6,565 nt of DNA from Gemmatimonadales bacterium UBA4718 (GTDB lineage Bacteria; Gemmatimonadota; Gemmatimonadetes; Gemmatimonadales; Gemmatimonadaceae), in NCBI GenBank assembly GCA_002404375.1, contig DHJO01000236.1, forward strand, positions 7,857 through 14,421, in the 5' to 3' direction. Made by a program: the position numbers and the translations under genes. Under the pieces are notes generated by a model. That model did no database searches. It worked only from the letters and a program-made list of their open reading frames with translations, and was not told the DNA's origin. Below are positions 1 to 5,919 of this stretch, piece after piece (positions within the stretch are counted from its first letter, which is position 1; every line of letters begins with the position of its first letter).

Positions 1-125
1 GCGTCGGCGTCGATCCAGAGTGTCATGACCACGAAGTTGTCATTGGGTGTCGGACCGTAGACTGACTGCGTTGTGGGCTGGCGGAAGATAGTCCTCGGCG
101 CCATAGTGGGCACGCCATGGTTCAT
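1..125 (-). CDS. Possible 5' end of a truncated minus-strand gene, product unknown
   Basis: Read on the minus strand from an ATG at 125 (or a second in-frame ATG at 104), this frame stays open to the window edge. It gives about 41 residues that include QSVYGPTPNDNFVVMTLWID. Third codon positions are rich in G and C, and the peptide has a plausible beta-strand pattern (FVVMTLWID). If real, it would be a gene divergent from the rest of the window. No convincing Shine-Dalgarno precedes either ATG. The same frame also stays open upstream without a stop for at least 100 bases, so the start is not defined. Two + strand frames are open here too, ending at 60 and 65, so the coding strand is uncertain. 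I do not recognise the family. Confidence 0.28.
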   Translation of the reverse strand, partial: MNHGVPTMAPRTIFRQPTTQSVYGPTPNDNFVVMTLWIDAD

Positions 126-260
126 ACTCTTAAAGTGATTGCGGTTGGCGTTACCAGAGCGGGCTACTCGGTGAAAGAGGAGATTCCATTCTTCTTCATG
201 GTATTCCTGATTCCCGCCGCAGTCGCGCTTCTTGTGTGGTGGAGGTATTCGCGGGCTTGA
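117..260 (+). CDS. Candidate small single-helix membrane protein
   Basis: A small frame runs from ATG 117 (47 residues) or GTG 171 (29 residues) to a TGA at 258-260. The C-terminal part begins VKEEIPFFFMVFLIPAAVAL and continues into a Trp pair and a basic tail (RYSR). This is the pattern of one transmembrane helix with a positive-inside C-terminus. The stop overlaps a TTG that can start the following serine hydrolase, in a TTGA arrangement typical of translational coupling. Against it, neither start has a good Shine-Dalgarno, the product is very short, and antisense frames are also open. It may be a real leader or small membrane protein, the end of a decayed gene, or chance. I know no matching family. 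Confidence 0.35.
   Translation: MVHTLKVIAVGVTRAGYSVKEEIPFFFMVFLIPAAVALLVWWRYSRA
241..245 (+). promoter_or_regulatory. Ribosome binding site GGAGG for the serine hydrolase
   Basis: A GGAGG motif lies 11 bases before TTG 257. It is the best Shine-Dalgarno near the 5' end of the hydrolase gene and favours that start over GTG 236 or 239, which have no such motif upstream. The spacing is a little long. A competing AGAAGG at 325-330 lies 7 bases before ATG 338. Confidence 0.45.
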
Positions 261-1498
261 GCGCCCTCGCCCGCTTCGCGGCCGCGGTGCTCGCGACGAC
301 TGCGGCCTGTGCGCGGCCTGTGCAAGAAGGCCCCAGCATGTCGATGCGTCTGAATCAGTATCCGCACGCCGCCGAGCCGATCGGAACGGTGCGGCAGATC
401 TACGATGGCGTACTGACGCCGGAAATGGCGGTCAACACCTTTCGGAACATCGACCGGCTCTTTCCCACTCGTACAGTTCTGCACGCGCCCACCCCGATGC
501 CACTGCCGGCGGCGTCCACGCCACTCGGCGCCGTGAGTTTCAGCGACGGCGGCAAGAGGTATGATCTCGACGACTATCTCGAGCTGAATCGCGTCGCCGG
601 GCTCCTCGTGCTCAAGGACGCTCGCGTCAAGCTGGAGAAGTATCGGTTTGGGAACTCGGAGCGCACACGCTGGATGTCGATGTCGATCGCCAAGTCGATT
701 ACGTCCACCCTCATTGGTGCGGCGCTGAAGCAGGGCTATATCGCCGCTCTCTCCGACCCCGTTACGCGGTACGTTCCCTCGCTGCGCGGCAGCGCGTACG
801 AGGGCGTCTCGGTACGCGACATCCTCATGATGTCGTCGGGCGTACGCTGGGACGAGACGTATACTGACCCACGATCCGACCGCCGGCGTTTGCTCGAGGC
901 CCAGATCTCCCAGGTGCCAGGCTCTGCGATGGCGGTCATGAGGAGTCTACCGCGAGCGGCGGCTCCAGGCACCTTGAACAACTACAACACGGGTGAAACG
1001 CAGGTCGCCGGCGAGATCGTGCGCAGTGCCGTGGGAAAGCCGCTCGCGACATACTTGTCGGAGCGAGTCTGGAGCAGGTTTGGAATGGAGGCGGACGCCA
1101 AATGGTGGCTCGATTCGAACGACGGTCACGAGATCGGAGGCAGTGGGTTCAGCGCGACACTCCGCGACTATGGTCGCTTCGGCCTCTTCCTGCTGAATGG
1201 TGGGATCGCCGCGGGCGAGGCGATTCTCCCCGACGGGTGGACCCGGGAGGCAACCACTCCGAAGGTTTTGCGCGGAGGCACGCCGCTGAACTACGGATAT
1301 CTATGGTGGACGGGAACGACTGCTGCTTCCCGACGGGACAGTGCTTATGCGGCGGAGGGCATCTTCGGACAGTTCATTTACATCAATCCAGCCGCGCGTG
1401 TTGTGATCGTGGTGTGGAGTGCTCAGCAGAAGCCCACCGGAAGCGCCGTCATCGATGACTGGGCGTTCTTCGACGCCGTTGTCGATGCGTTGAGGTAA
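257..1498 (+). CDS. Exported serine hydrolase, beta-lactamase superfamily (NylB-like)
   Basis: This is a serine hydrolase of the class C beta-lactamase/6-aminohexanoate-dimer hydrolase superfamily, which cleaves amide or ester bonds through an acyl-serine. Numbering from GTG 236, it shows the SxxK motif S150-I-A-K153 in the context MSMSIAKSITS. The second motif is Y250-N-T, in NNYNTGETQ. A C-terminal EGIFGQ (374-379) sits where the third active-site loop is expected. The GGSGFSATLRDYGRFGLFLL block is typical of the family. At about 413 residues the domain is complete. TTG 257 gives an Ala-rich hydrophobic N-terminus ending in ATTAAC, a weak lipobox, so a lipoprotein is likely. ATG 338, with its own Shine-Dalgarno, would give a cytoplasmic form. 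The Thr two residues after the Tyr resembles NylB rather than the Y-x-N of true AmpC enzymes, so a beta-lactam substrate is unlikely. The real substrate cannot be read from sequence. Confidence 0.93.
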   Translation: MSALARFAAAVLATTAACARPVQEGPSMSMRLNQYPHAAEPIGTVRQIYDGVLTPEMAVNTFRNIDRLFPTRTVLHAPTPMPLPAASTPLGAVSFSDGGKRYDLDDYLELNRVAGLLVLKDARVKLEKYRFGNSERTRWMSMSIAKSITSTLIGAALKQGYIAALSDPVTRYVPSLRGSAYEGVSVRDILMMSSGVRWDETYTDPRSDRRRLLEAQISQVPGSAMAVMRSLPRAAAPGTLNNYNTGETQVAGEIVRSAVGKPLATYLSERVWSRFGMEADAKWWLDSNDGHEIGGSGFSATLRDYGRFGLFLLNGGIAAGEAILPDGWTREATTPKVLRGGTPLNYGYLWWTGTTAASRRDSAYAAEGIFGQFIYINPAARVVIVVWSAQQKPTGSAVIDDWAFFDAVVDALR

Positions 1499-1564
1499 GG
1501 AACGTCGGCGACCTATGGCGCACTCGCATAATTTGTGATCACTTAGGTGCCACACGCCGCTAAT

Positions 1565-1568
1565 GAGG
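1565..1568 (+). promoter_or_regulatory. Ribosome binding site deciding the TIM-barrel start
   Basis: GAGG (within TGAGGTG) lies 5 bases before ATG 1574. It selects that start, which begins directly with the Tat motif, over an in-frame GTG at 1547 that would add nine residues before it. Confidence 0.6.
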
Positions 1569-1573
1569 TGTCA

Positions 1574-2413
1574 ATGAACCGAAGAACATTCGTTCAGTCC
1601 ATCACCGCCGCCGCAGTCGGCGTCGGCGCCGCACCACATAACCTGCTGGCGACGCGTCGCCTCGACCGCATCGGCCTGGAACTGTACTCGGTGCGACACG
1701 CCATGCACGCAGACCCCGAGCGCACTCTCGCGGCGGTGCGCGCCATCGGATACACAGAGGTCGAGCTGTTGTGGTCGTTTGGGAACTTCGGCCGCTCTCC
1801 GCAACAGGTGCGCGACACGCTCGCCCACGAAGGATTGCGCGCACCTTCGGCGCACATCTCGCCAGCCACCATTCTCGTCGGTTGGGAGCGGAGTCTCGAC
1901 ACCGCGAAGATGCTCGGGCACGAGTATCTGATCGTGCCGAGCCTTCAGGCCGACCTGGGGCTTTCGCTCGACGACTGGCGTGAATGGGCGGACCGCTTCA
2001 ACGCCGCTGGCGCGGTCGCCAGACGCGCCGGAGTCTGGCTCGCGTTTCACAACGAGTCCGATCACATGAAGCCGATTGACGGCAAGGTGCCCTACGACGT
2101 CTTCGTCGAGCGCACGGATCCGTCGGTGGTCCGACTGCAGCTCGATACCGGCAACATGCTGCAGGGTGGCGGAGATCCGATGCAATACCTCGCGAAGCAC
2201 CGTGATCGCTATTGGAGCTTTCACTTGAAGGACACAGTCGCTGATCACTCCACTGACACCGAGCTGGGAACGGGGGTATTCGACTTCAAGCGCTTCCTGG
2301 CCGCAATTCCCGATCTCGCCCGGAAGCCTTGTCACGTGGAGCAGGAGAACGGTCGCGACGAGTTGGCGAGCGCACGCACGGACTTCGAGTATCTGCGTAC
2401 GCTCGAATTCTAG
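1574..2413 (+). CDS. Tat-exported sugar phosphate isomerase/epimerase-like TIM barrel
   Basis: This 279-residue protein belongs to the xylose isomerase-like TIM-barrel superfamily, which includes hydroxypyruvate isomerase, sugar epimerases and endonuclease IV. The N-terminus MNRRTFVQSITAAAVGVGAA is a twin-arginine signal (NRRTF, then a mild hydrophobic stretch), so a folded enzyme is probably exported. Candidate metal or catalytic residues lie at the usual strand ends: E64 in TEVELLW, H94 in PSAH, H159-N-E161 in FHNES, D191 in QLDTGN, H217 in SFHLKD and E256 in HVEQENG. The ELGTGVFDF loop (230-238) matches the family's glycine-rich turn before the last helices. The domain is full length. It starts 75 bases after the hydrolase and may share its transcript. 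Superfamily membership is secure. The exact reaction and substrate are not, and the products of such Tat-linked members are mostly uncharacterised. Confidence 0.93.
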   Translation: MNRRTFVQSITAAAVGVGAAPHNLLATRRLDRIGLELYSVRHAMHADPERTLAAVRAIGYTEVELLWSFGNFGRSPQQVRDTLAHEGLRAPSAHISPATILVGWERSLDTAKMLGHEYLIVPSLQADLGLSLDDWREWADRFNAAGAVARRAGVWLAFHNESDHMKPIDGKVPYDVFVERTDPSVVRLQLDTGNMLQGGGDPMQYLAKHRDRYWSFHLKDTVADHSTDTELGTGVFDFKRFLAAIPDLARKPCHVEQENGRDELASARTDFEYLRTLEF

Positions 2414-2440
2414 GTATCCGAAGTACATTGGAGAACTCGT

Positions 2441-2938
2441 ATGCCGGCTACTCCATACCACTTCGGGCCTGGGCTGCTCATCAAGGCGGCTGCGCCGAGC
2501 CAGTTTTCAATGGCGGCGTATTCGCTCACCCAGATAGTCATAGATCTCGAGTCCGGCTATTACATGCTCCGCAGGGATCCTCCGATCCATCGCCAGCTGC
2601 ACACTTTCCTGATGGGCGGGTTGATCGGCTTGCTATGCGGACTGGTGGTTTCGCGACTCGGCGCGTGGCTGTCGCGGCCGCGTGACGTGGTCGGCGAGGC
2701 TCTCGCAGCCGAGTACCGATTATCCAATGCGGTGCTGAGCGGGGTCTTTGGCGGATTGCTGCACCCCGTGCTCGACGGGATCATCTACGCGGACATCCGT
2801 CCTTTCCGACCCTTCTCCTCAGCCAATCCGTTGTACGGACTTGTCGGCGCACGAATGGTGTACGAGTTCTGCGTCGTCACCGCGCTCGTTGGCGCAGCGT
2901 TGTTGCTCGCCTGGGAGCGGCGCCCGCGAAGACTATAA
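2441..2938 (+). CDS. Integral membrane protein, possibly DUF4184/YdjM-like
   Basis: This 165-residue membrane protein opens with TPYHFGPGLLIKAAAP and has three or more hydrophobic segments, near residues 56-76, 97-115 and 139-157. It ends in a basic tail (ERRPRRL) that probably stays cytoplasmic. Polar residues that could form a metal site are spread along the chain: H7, D35 in QIVIDLE, H50 and H54 in IHRQLHTF, and H108 and D112 in LLHPVLDGI. The TPxH start and this His/Asp spacing recall the DUF4184 and YdjM groups, often labelled membrane-bound metal-dependent hydrolases. I make that link from memory of the pattern, and activity is unproven even in those families. A GGAGA at 2430-2434, six bases before ATG 2441, supports the start. 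It begins 27 bases after the TIM-barrel gene and touches the next gene, so co-expression is likely. Confidence 0.85.
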   Translation: MPATPYHFGPGLLIKAAAPSQFSMAAYSLTQIVIDLESGYYMLRRDPPIHRQLHTFLMGGLIGLLCGLVVSRLGAWLSRPRDVVGEALAAEYRLSNAVLSGVFGGLLHPVLDGIIYADIRPFRPFSSANPLYGLVGARMVYEFCVVTALVGAALLLAWERRPRRL

Positions 2939-4102
2939 GTGGATAGCCCGGGTCGGTCGAGCCTCCTCCAGGAGTTCACCACTCAGCAGAATGAAAACGC
3001 GTTCCTGAGAGCGTTCTCCTTCTCGACGACCCAGCTTCCTGTCGACTCCGCTTCCGACGTGGAGCTCGCCGACCGCGTCATCATGATGGACGAGATCGGA
3101 TTCATCTTTCAATTGATGGAGCGCGAGCAGAAAGTCGGGTCGAAGTCCGGCAACTTGGAGAAGTGGATCACCAACTACGTCGTGCGGCGTGGCGTGAAGC
3201 AGATCCAGAACACCCGCGATTTGCTCAAGAGCTACGTGGGCCTTTCGCTGGTCAACAACTTCGGGCATCGGGTGTTCATCTCGCCCCGGGACCCCGATCT
3301 GTTGGTCAGCGTCGTTGTTTATCGGGTCCCACCGAAAACGCGCGCCTTTCGTGCGGCCCGATTCAAGAAGAACCGGAATGGCGGGTTTGTGCACATCCTG
3401 CGCGACGTAGACTACTTCGAGATCGTCCACCATTTTGTCACGCCCGCGGAGCTGACCGACTACTTCGGATTCCGGCGCGATATCCTGATCAGCTGGGATC
3501 CCGCGGCAACTGCCGTCAGCGAGGCGGCGCTCATCGGTCAGTATTTGCTCGAGGATTATTCCTCTGCTCCCGACGAAAGGTTCGAAAGCGCCTCGCGCTC
3601 GCGCGGCGGACCGACTGCCTGCGAGTTCTCGTTCGTACTCGATAGTCTCGCCACGACTATCGCGTCGCAGGAAGGAGAATACGCCGACACCGACTCCTAC
3701 GAGGTGCTCGCCGAGCTGGCCCGTCTGGCGCGATACGAGCTGCGGGCGCTCAAGCAGCAGGTTCGCCTCGCCCTCGAGGCGGTGCGCGGCAATCGATTCG
3801 AGCTTCCATACCGGATCGCGTCCGTCCGCACGGGTGCCGGCTTTCTGGTGCTCCCCGTTACGACCGAGTTCCACGACCGTGCCTTAGACGCTCTGCGCAG
3901 CTTATCGCTCGCGTCCAAGTATGAGCTCGATCTGGAACGGCAGATCGGCATTGGGATGTGGCGCAACAGCGAGTTCGTCGACATCGAATGGATGTTCCTG
4001 AACGGCAGAAACCTCCCCGACCCTGATCTCGACGAGCGTCTCGCGCACAATTATCCATTTCGCAGGGCGAGCGAGCAGCGATTGCCGCCCATATTCGTTT
4101 AG
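2939..4102 (+). CDS. Unknown protein with a PD-(D/E)xK-like N-terminal region
   Basis: I do not recognise this 387-residue soluble protein with certainty. The first 100 residues read like a restriction-endonuclease fold: E19 in NENAFLRAF, D45 in LADRVIMMDE, then a strand FIFQLMERE (55-63). A following helix (LEKWITNYVVRRGVKQIQNT, 73-92) ends near Gln residues. In nuclease-like relatives I would expect QLKER; here position 60 is Met, so catalysis may be lost. Residues 100-200 look alpha/beta. A long charged helix (253-285, LARLARYELRALKQQVRLAL) and a C-terminal alpha/beta part follow. No signal peptide or membrane segment is seen. The GTG start directly follows the TAA of the membrane-protein gene in the same frame. 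It is the only plausible start that keeps E19, since the next in-frame GTG is at residue 41. The Shine-Dalgarno is weak, so translational coupling is probable. The reading frame is certain, the function is not. Confidence 0.88.
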   Translation: MDSPGRSSLLQEFTTQQNENAFLRAFSFSTTQLPVDSASDVELADRVIMMDEIGFIFQLMEREQKVGSKSGNLEKWITNYVVRRGVKQIQNTRDLLKSYVGLSLVNNFGHRVFISPRDPDLLVSVVVYRVPPKTRAFRAARFKKNRNGGFVHILRDVDYFEIVHHFVTPAELTDYFGFRRDILISWDPAATAVSEAALIGQYLLEDYSSAPDERFESASRSRGGPTACEFSFVLDSLATTIASQEGEYADTDSYEVLAELARLARYELRALKQQVRLALEAVRGNRFELPYRIASVRTGAGFLVLPVTTEFHDRALDALRSLSLASKYELDLERQIGIGMWRNSEFVDIEWMFLNGRNLPDPDLDERLAHNYPFRRASEQRLPPIFV

Positions 4103-4124
4103 AGACCCCCGCACCGGAGCAGAC

Positions 4125-4505
4125 ATGCTCGGATCATCAACCGTCGTCGCATTCGTTCCAAGCAGAAGCCCGAAAAAAGCACGACCATTTTACGAGCACA
4201 CTTTGGGTCTGGGATTCATCAGCGGCGATCAGTTCGCCAGCGTGTTCGATGCGAATGACGTGATGGTGCGGGTCGTCGACGTCTCGAGCGTCGAAGGCTT
4301 CAAGCCGTTTCCCTTCACTATCCTCGGCTGGAGCGTCGACGATATCGGCAAGACCGTGAAAGGCCTTGAGAAGAAGGGGGTGAAATTCGAGCGGTATGCG
4401 GGGATGGATCAGGACCCGCTCGGGATATGGACCTCGCCCAGTGGGGCAAGGATCGCGTGGTTCAAGGACCCCGATGGCAACGTGTTGTCCCTCAGCGAGC
4501 ATTGA
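4125..4505 (+). CDS. VOC (glyoxalase/bleomycin resistance fold) family protein
   Basis: This 126-residue cytoplasmic protein is one complete vicinal-oxygen-chelate domain made of two beta-alpha-beta-beta-beta halves. Landmarks are KARPFYEHTLGLGFIS (18-33), the FDANDVMVRV strand, LGWSVDDIGKTVKGLEKKGVKFERY (67-91) and the C-terminal AWFKDPDGNVLSLSEH. It closely follows a widespread pattern of small stand-alone VOC proteins with GIWTSPSGARIAWFKDPDGN near the end. Compared with glyoxalase I, the first, third and fourth metal-ligand positions appear to be V8, I66 and S122, by my hand alignment on FYE, VDD and DPDG. It is therefore probably not a methylglyoxal enzyme. The role is unknown. GGAG at 4116-4119, five bases before the ATG, supports the start. 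It lies 22 bases after the preceding gene. Confidence 0.93.
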   Translation: MLGSSTVVAFVPSRSPKKARPFYEHTLGLGFISGDQFASVFDANDVMVRVVDVSSVEGFKPFPFTILGWSVDDIGKTVKGLEKKGVKFERYAGMDQDPLGIWTSPSGARIAWFKDPDGNVLSLSEH

Positions 4506-4589
4506 CGGAGCGTGGCAATGACGTGACACGGAACAATCCCTGCTCGAAAACGGTCTAATACGTATTCCCCCGCACCGAGAATAATTGAC

Positions 4590-5270
4590 ATGAACCGCTC
4601 GCTGCCCGATTTCGTCGCTGCACTCGTGGTGATTCCCATTGCGCTCGTTCTGTTCGCCGCGAGGAGCGGTTCGTCTCGTCCGCTAGCTCAGCCTGCAGAC
4701 GCGCCGGCGTTCGACGCCGCTCCAGCCTCAGCTACTGAAGACACCGCGGTCTTTGCTGGGGGCTGCTTCTGGGGAATCGAGGCCGTCTTCCGCCACGTAA
4801 AGGGAGTCAAGTCGGCGGTCTCCGGCTACGCCGGCGGCAGTGTCGCCAACCCCTCGTACGAGCAGGTGAGCACAGGGGACACCGGAAACGCAGAGTCGGT
4901 GCAGGTGATCTACGATCCGTCGCAGGTGTCGTACGGCAAGCTGCTCCAGATCTTCTTCTCGGTCGCGCACGACCCTACTCAGCTGAATCGTCAGGGACCC
5001 GATCACGGTACGCAATACCGCTCGGCGATTTTCTACAATACGCCTCAGCAGCAGCAGGTCGCGGAGAGCTATATCAAGCAGCTGACGGCGGCCAAGACTT
5101 TCTCGCGTCCCATCGTCACCCAGGTGTCGAAGCTCAACGGTTTCTATCGGGCCGAGGAGTACCACCAGAACTATCTCGCGCAGCACCCGAACCAGCTCTA
5201 CATCGTGATCAACGACAAGCCGAAGGTCGCGGCGCTGAAGAAAGAATTCCCGGACGTCTACCGGAATTAG
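4590..5270 (+). CDS. msrA: Peptide-methionine (S)-S-oxide reductase MsrA, exported or anchored
   Basis: MsrA reduces methionine-S-sulfoxide in proteins or free methionine, repairing oxidative damage. The catalytic motif is GGCFWGIE with the nucleophile C59, F60 and W61 forming the methyl pocket. Also present are the conserved E102 in NAESVQV, the DHGTQYRS block (138-145), and YHQNYL (191-196) near the C-terminus. The core from about residue 50 has the usual length. Residues 1-24 add a hydrophobic helix (DFVAALVVIPIALVLFAA) followed by a Pro/Ala linker, so the enzyme is membrane-anchored or secreted outside the cytoplasm. C59 is the only cysteine, so there is no resolving cysteine; regeneration would need direct attack by an external thiol. 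ATG 4590 has only a weak GAGA upstream at 4577-4580. It stands apart from the VOC gene by 84 bases, in which I see no clear terminator. Confidence 0.97.
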   Translation: MNRSLPDFVAALVVIPIALVLFAARSGSSRPLAQPADAPAFDAAPASATEDTAVFAGGCFWGIEAVFRHVKGVKSAVSGYAGGSVANPSYEQVSTGDTGNAESVQVIYDPSQVSYGKLLQIFFSVAHDPTQLNRQGPDHGTQYRSAIFYNTPQQQQVAESYIKQLTAAKTFSRPIVTQVSKLNGFYRAEEYHQNYLAQHPNQLYIVINDKPKVAALKKEFPDVYRN

Positions 5271-5370
5271 GCTCGGCGCTAGCTTTCCGGCGTGGACATC
5301 CAGATCCTCGCCGTTCCGTATGACTCCGGAAATCGTGGGGCCCGGATTCGCCCTGATCATCAGTGCCGCG

Positions 5371-5398
5371 AGTCCGACCGCACGAATGGTGCGGGACT
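5371..5398. repeat. Intergenic hairpin in the 185-base gap after msrA
   Basis: CCGCAC (5378-5383) and GTGCGG (5389-5394) form a perfect six-pair stem around a five-base GAATG loop. The stem is extended by AGTC/GACT (5371-5374 and 5395-5398) across a three-base CGA bulge. No T-run follows in either direction, so it is not a classical intrinsic terminator. It may still stall or protect a transcript end, or sit in the leader of the next gene. A looser TTTCCGG/CCGGAAA inverted pair lies at 5284-5290 and 5326-5332. Confidence 0.4.
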
Positions 5399-5442
5399 GA
5401 GCCGGCGGCGGTAGATTCTCACCGTTCTCCCCCCCCAACGAT

Positions 5443-5448
5443 GGAGGG
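5443..5448 (+). promoter_or_regulatory. Strong Shine-Dalgarno GGAGGG deciding the DUF1761 start
   Basis: GGAGGG lies seven bases before ATG 5456 and fixes that start. In-frame ATGs upstream, at 5363 and 5441, would add non-hydrophobic, Pro/His-rich residues foreign to the family. A run of eight C at 5429-5436 lies just upstream. Confidence 0.75.
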
Positions 5449-5455
5449 TTTCTCA

Positions 5456-5887
5456 ATGCAGGTTCCCGCGGTCAATTACGTCGCGGTTCTCGCCGCCGCA
5501 GTCGTCATGTTCATCCTCGGCGGACTATGGTACTCCCCCGTTCTCTTCGTAAAGAAATGGGTTGCGCTTCAGGGCAAGACTGAAGAGCAGATGCGAGCCG
5601 AGGCAGCGTCAGCCAATATGCCGCTGATGTACGTCAGCGCTTTCGTTTCCTCGCTGATCACGGCGATAGTCATGGCGCACATACTGGCACACATGGCTTT
5701 CATCATGCCCACCGGCGCGGTGCACGGCGCGTTCTTCGGCTTCATGGCCTGGCTTGGCTTCGCCGCGCCCACCAGTTATGCCACTGCTCTATTCTCGGGC
5801 AAGCCCAAGCAGCTGTGGCTCATCGACTCGATGTACAATCTCGTCTCATTCGCGCTCGCTGGACTCATTCTCGCAGCGTGGAGATAG
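5456..5887 (+). CDS. DUF1761-type four-helix membrane protein
   Basis: This 143-residue integral membrane protein starts VNYVAVLAAAVVMFILGGLW, followed by YSPVLFVKKW. That start, with its GGLWYSP motif (22-28) at the end of helix 1, is the hallmark of the DUF1761 family, whose function is unknown. A short amphipathic stretch rich in Glu and Ala (41-53) follows. Three more hydrophobic helices lie near 56-80, 89-111 and 121-141, and GFAAPTSYATALFSGKPKQLWLID between the last two is also family-like. Length matches the family (about 130-140). The start is set by the strong Shine-Dalgarno at 5443-5448. The next gene begins 32 bases downstream, so the two are probably co-transcribed. No catalytic residue can be named. 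Confidence 0.92.
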   Translation: MQVPAVNYVAVLAAAVVMFILGGLWYSPVLFVKKWVALQGKTEEQMRAEAASANMPLMYVSAFVSSLITAIVMAHILAHMAFIMPTGAVHGAFFGFMAWLGFAAPTSYATALFSGKPKQLWLIDSMYNLVSFALAGLILAAWR

Positions 5888-5919
5888 CAGGAATTCCCGT
5901 CATTCAGAGGAGAGACATC

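Noticed and set aside
1571..2461. 296-residue open frame on the minus strand
   Set aside because: It is antisense to the TIM-barrel gene, whose Tat signal and motifs are clear. The antisense peptide has no recognisable domain. Long antisense frames are expected in high-GC DNA.
2933..3874. 313-residue open frame on the minus strand
   Set aside because: It mirrors the 2939-4102 gene codon by codon. The + strand product has coherent secondary structure and sits in a tight + strand gene order; the antisense peptide looks compositionally random.
4556..4590. TAATAC and TTGACA motifs before msrA as a promoter
   Set aside because: TTGACA (4585-4590) overlaps the start codon, and no -35-like hexamer lies about 17 bases before TAATAC (4556-4561). 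The match is too weak to call.
5284..5332. TTTCCGG/CCGGAAA inverted repeat as a msrA terminator
   Set aside because: The arms are only seven bases with a 35-base loop and no following T-run, so it is not a credible intrinsic terminator.
5363..5455. Extended N-terminus for the DUF1761 protein
   Set aside because: The extra 31 residues are Pro/His/Arg-rich and include the translated hairpin and C-run. A GGAGGG at ideal spacing supports ATG 5456.
4728..5456. 242-residue open frame on the minus strand
   Set aside because: It is antisense to msrA, which is unambiguous from GCFWG and the other family blocks.
5815..5919. Extended N-terminus for the PEBP protein
   Set aside because: It lies mostly inside the DUF1761 coding sequence and would bury the signal peptide. 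The strong Shine-Dalgarno at 5906-5913 supports ATG 5920.
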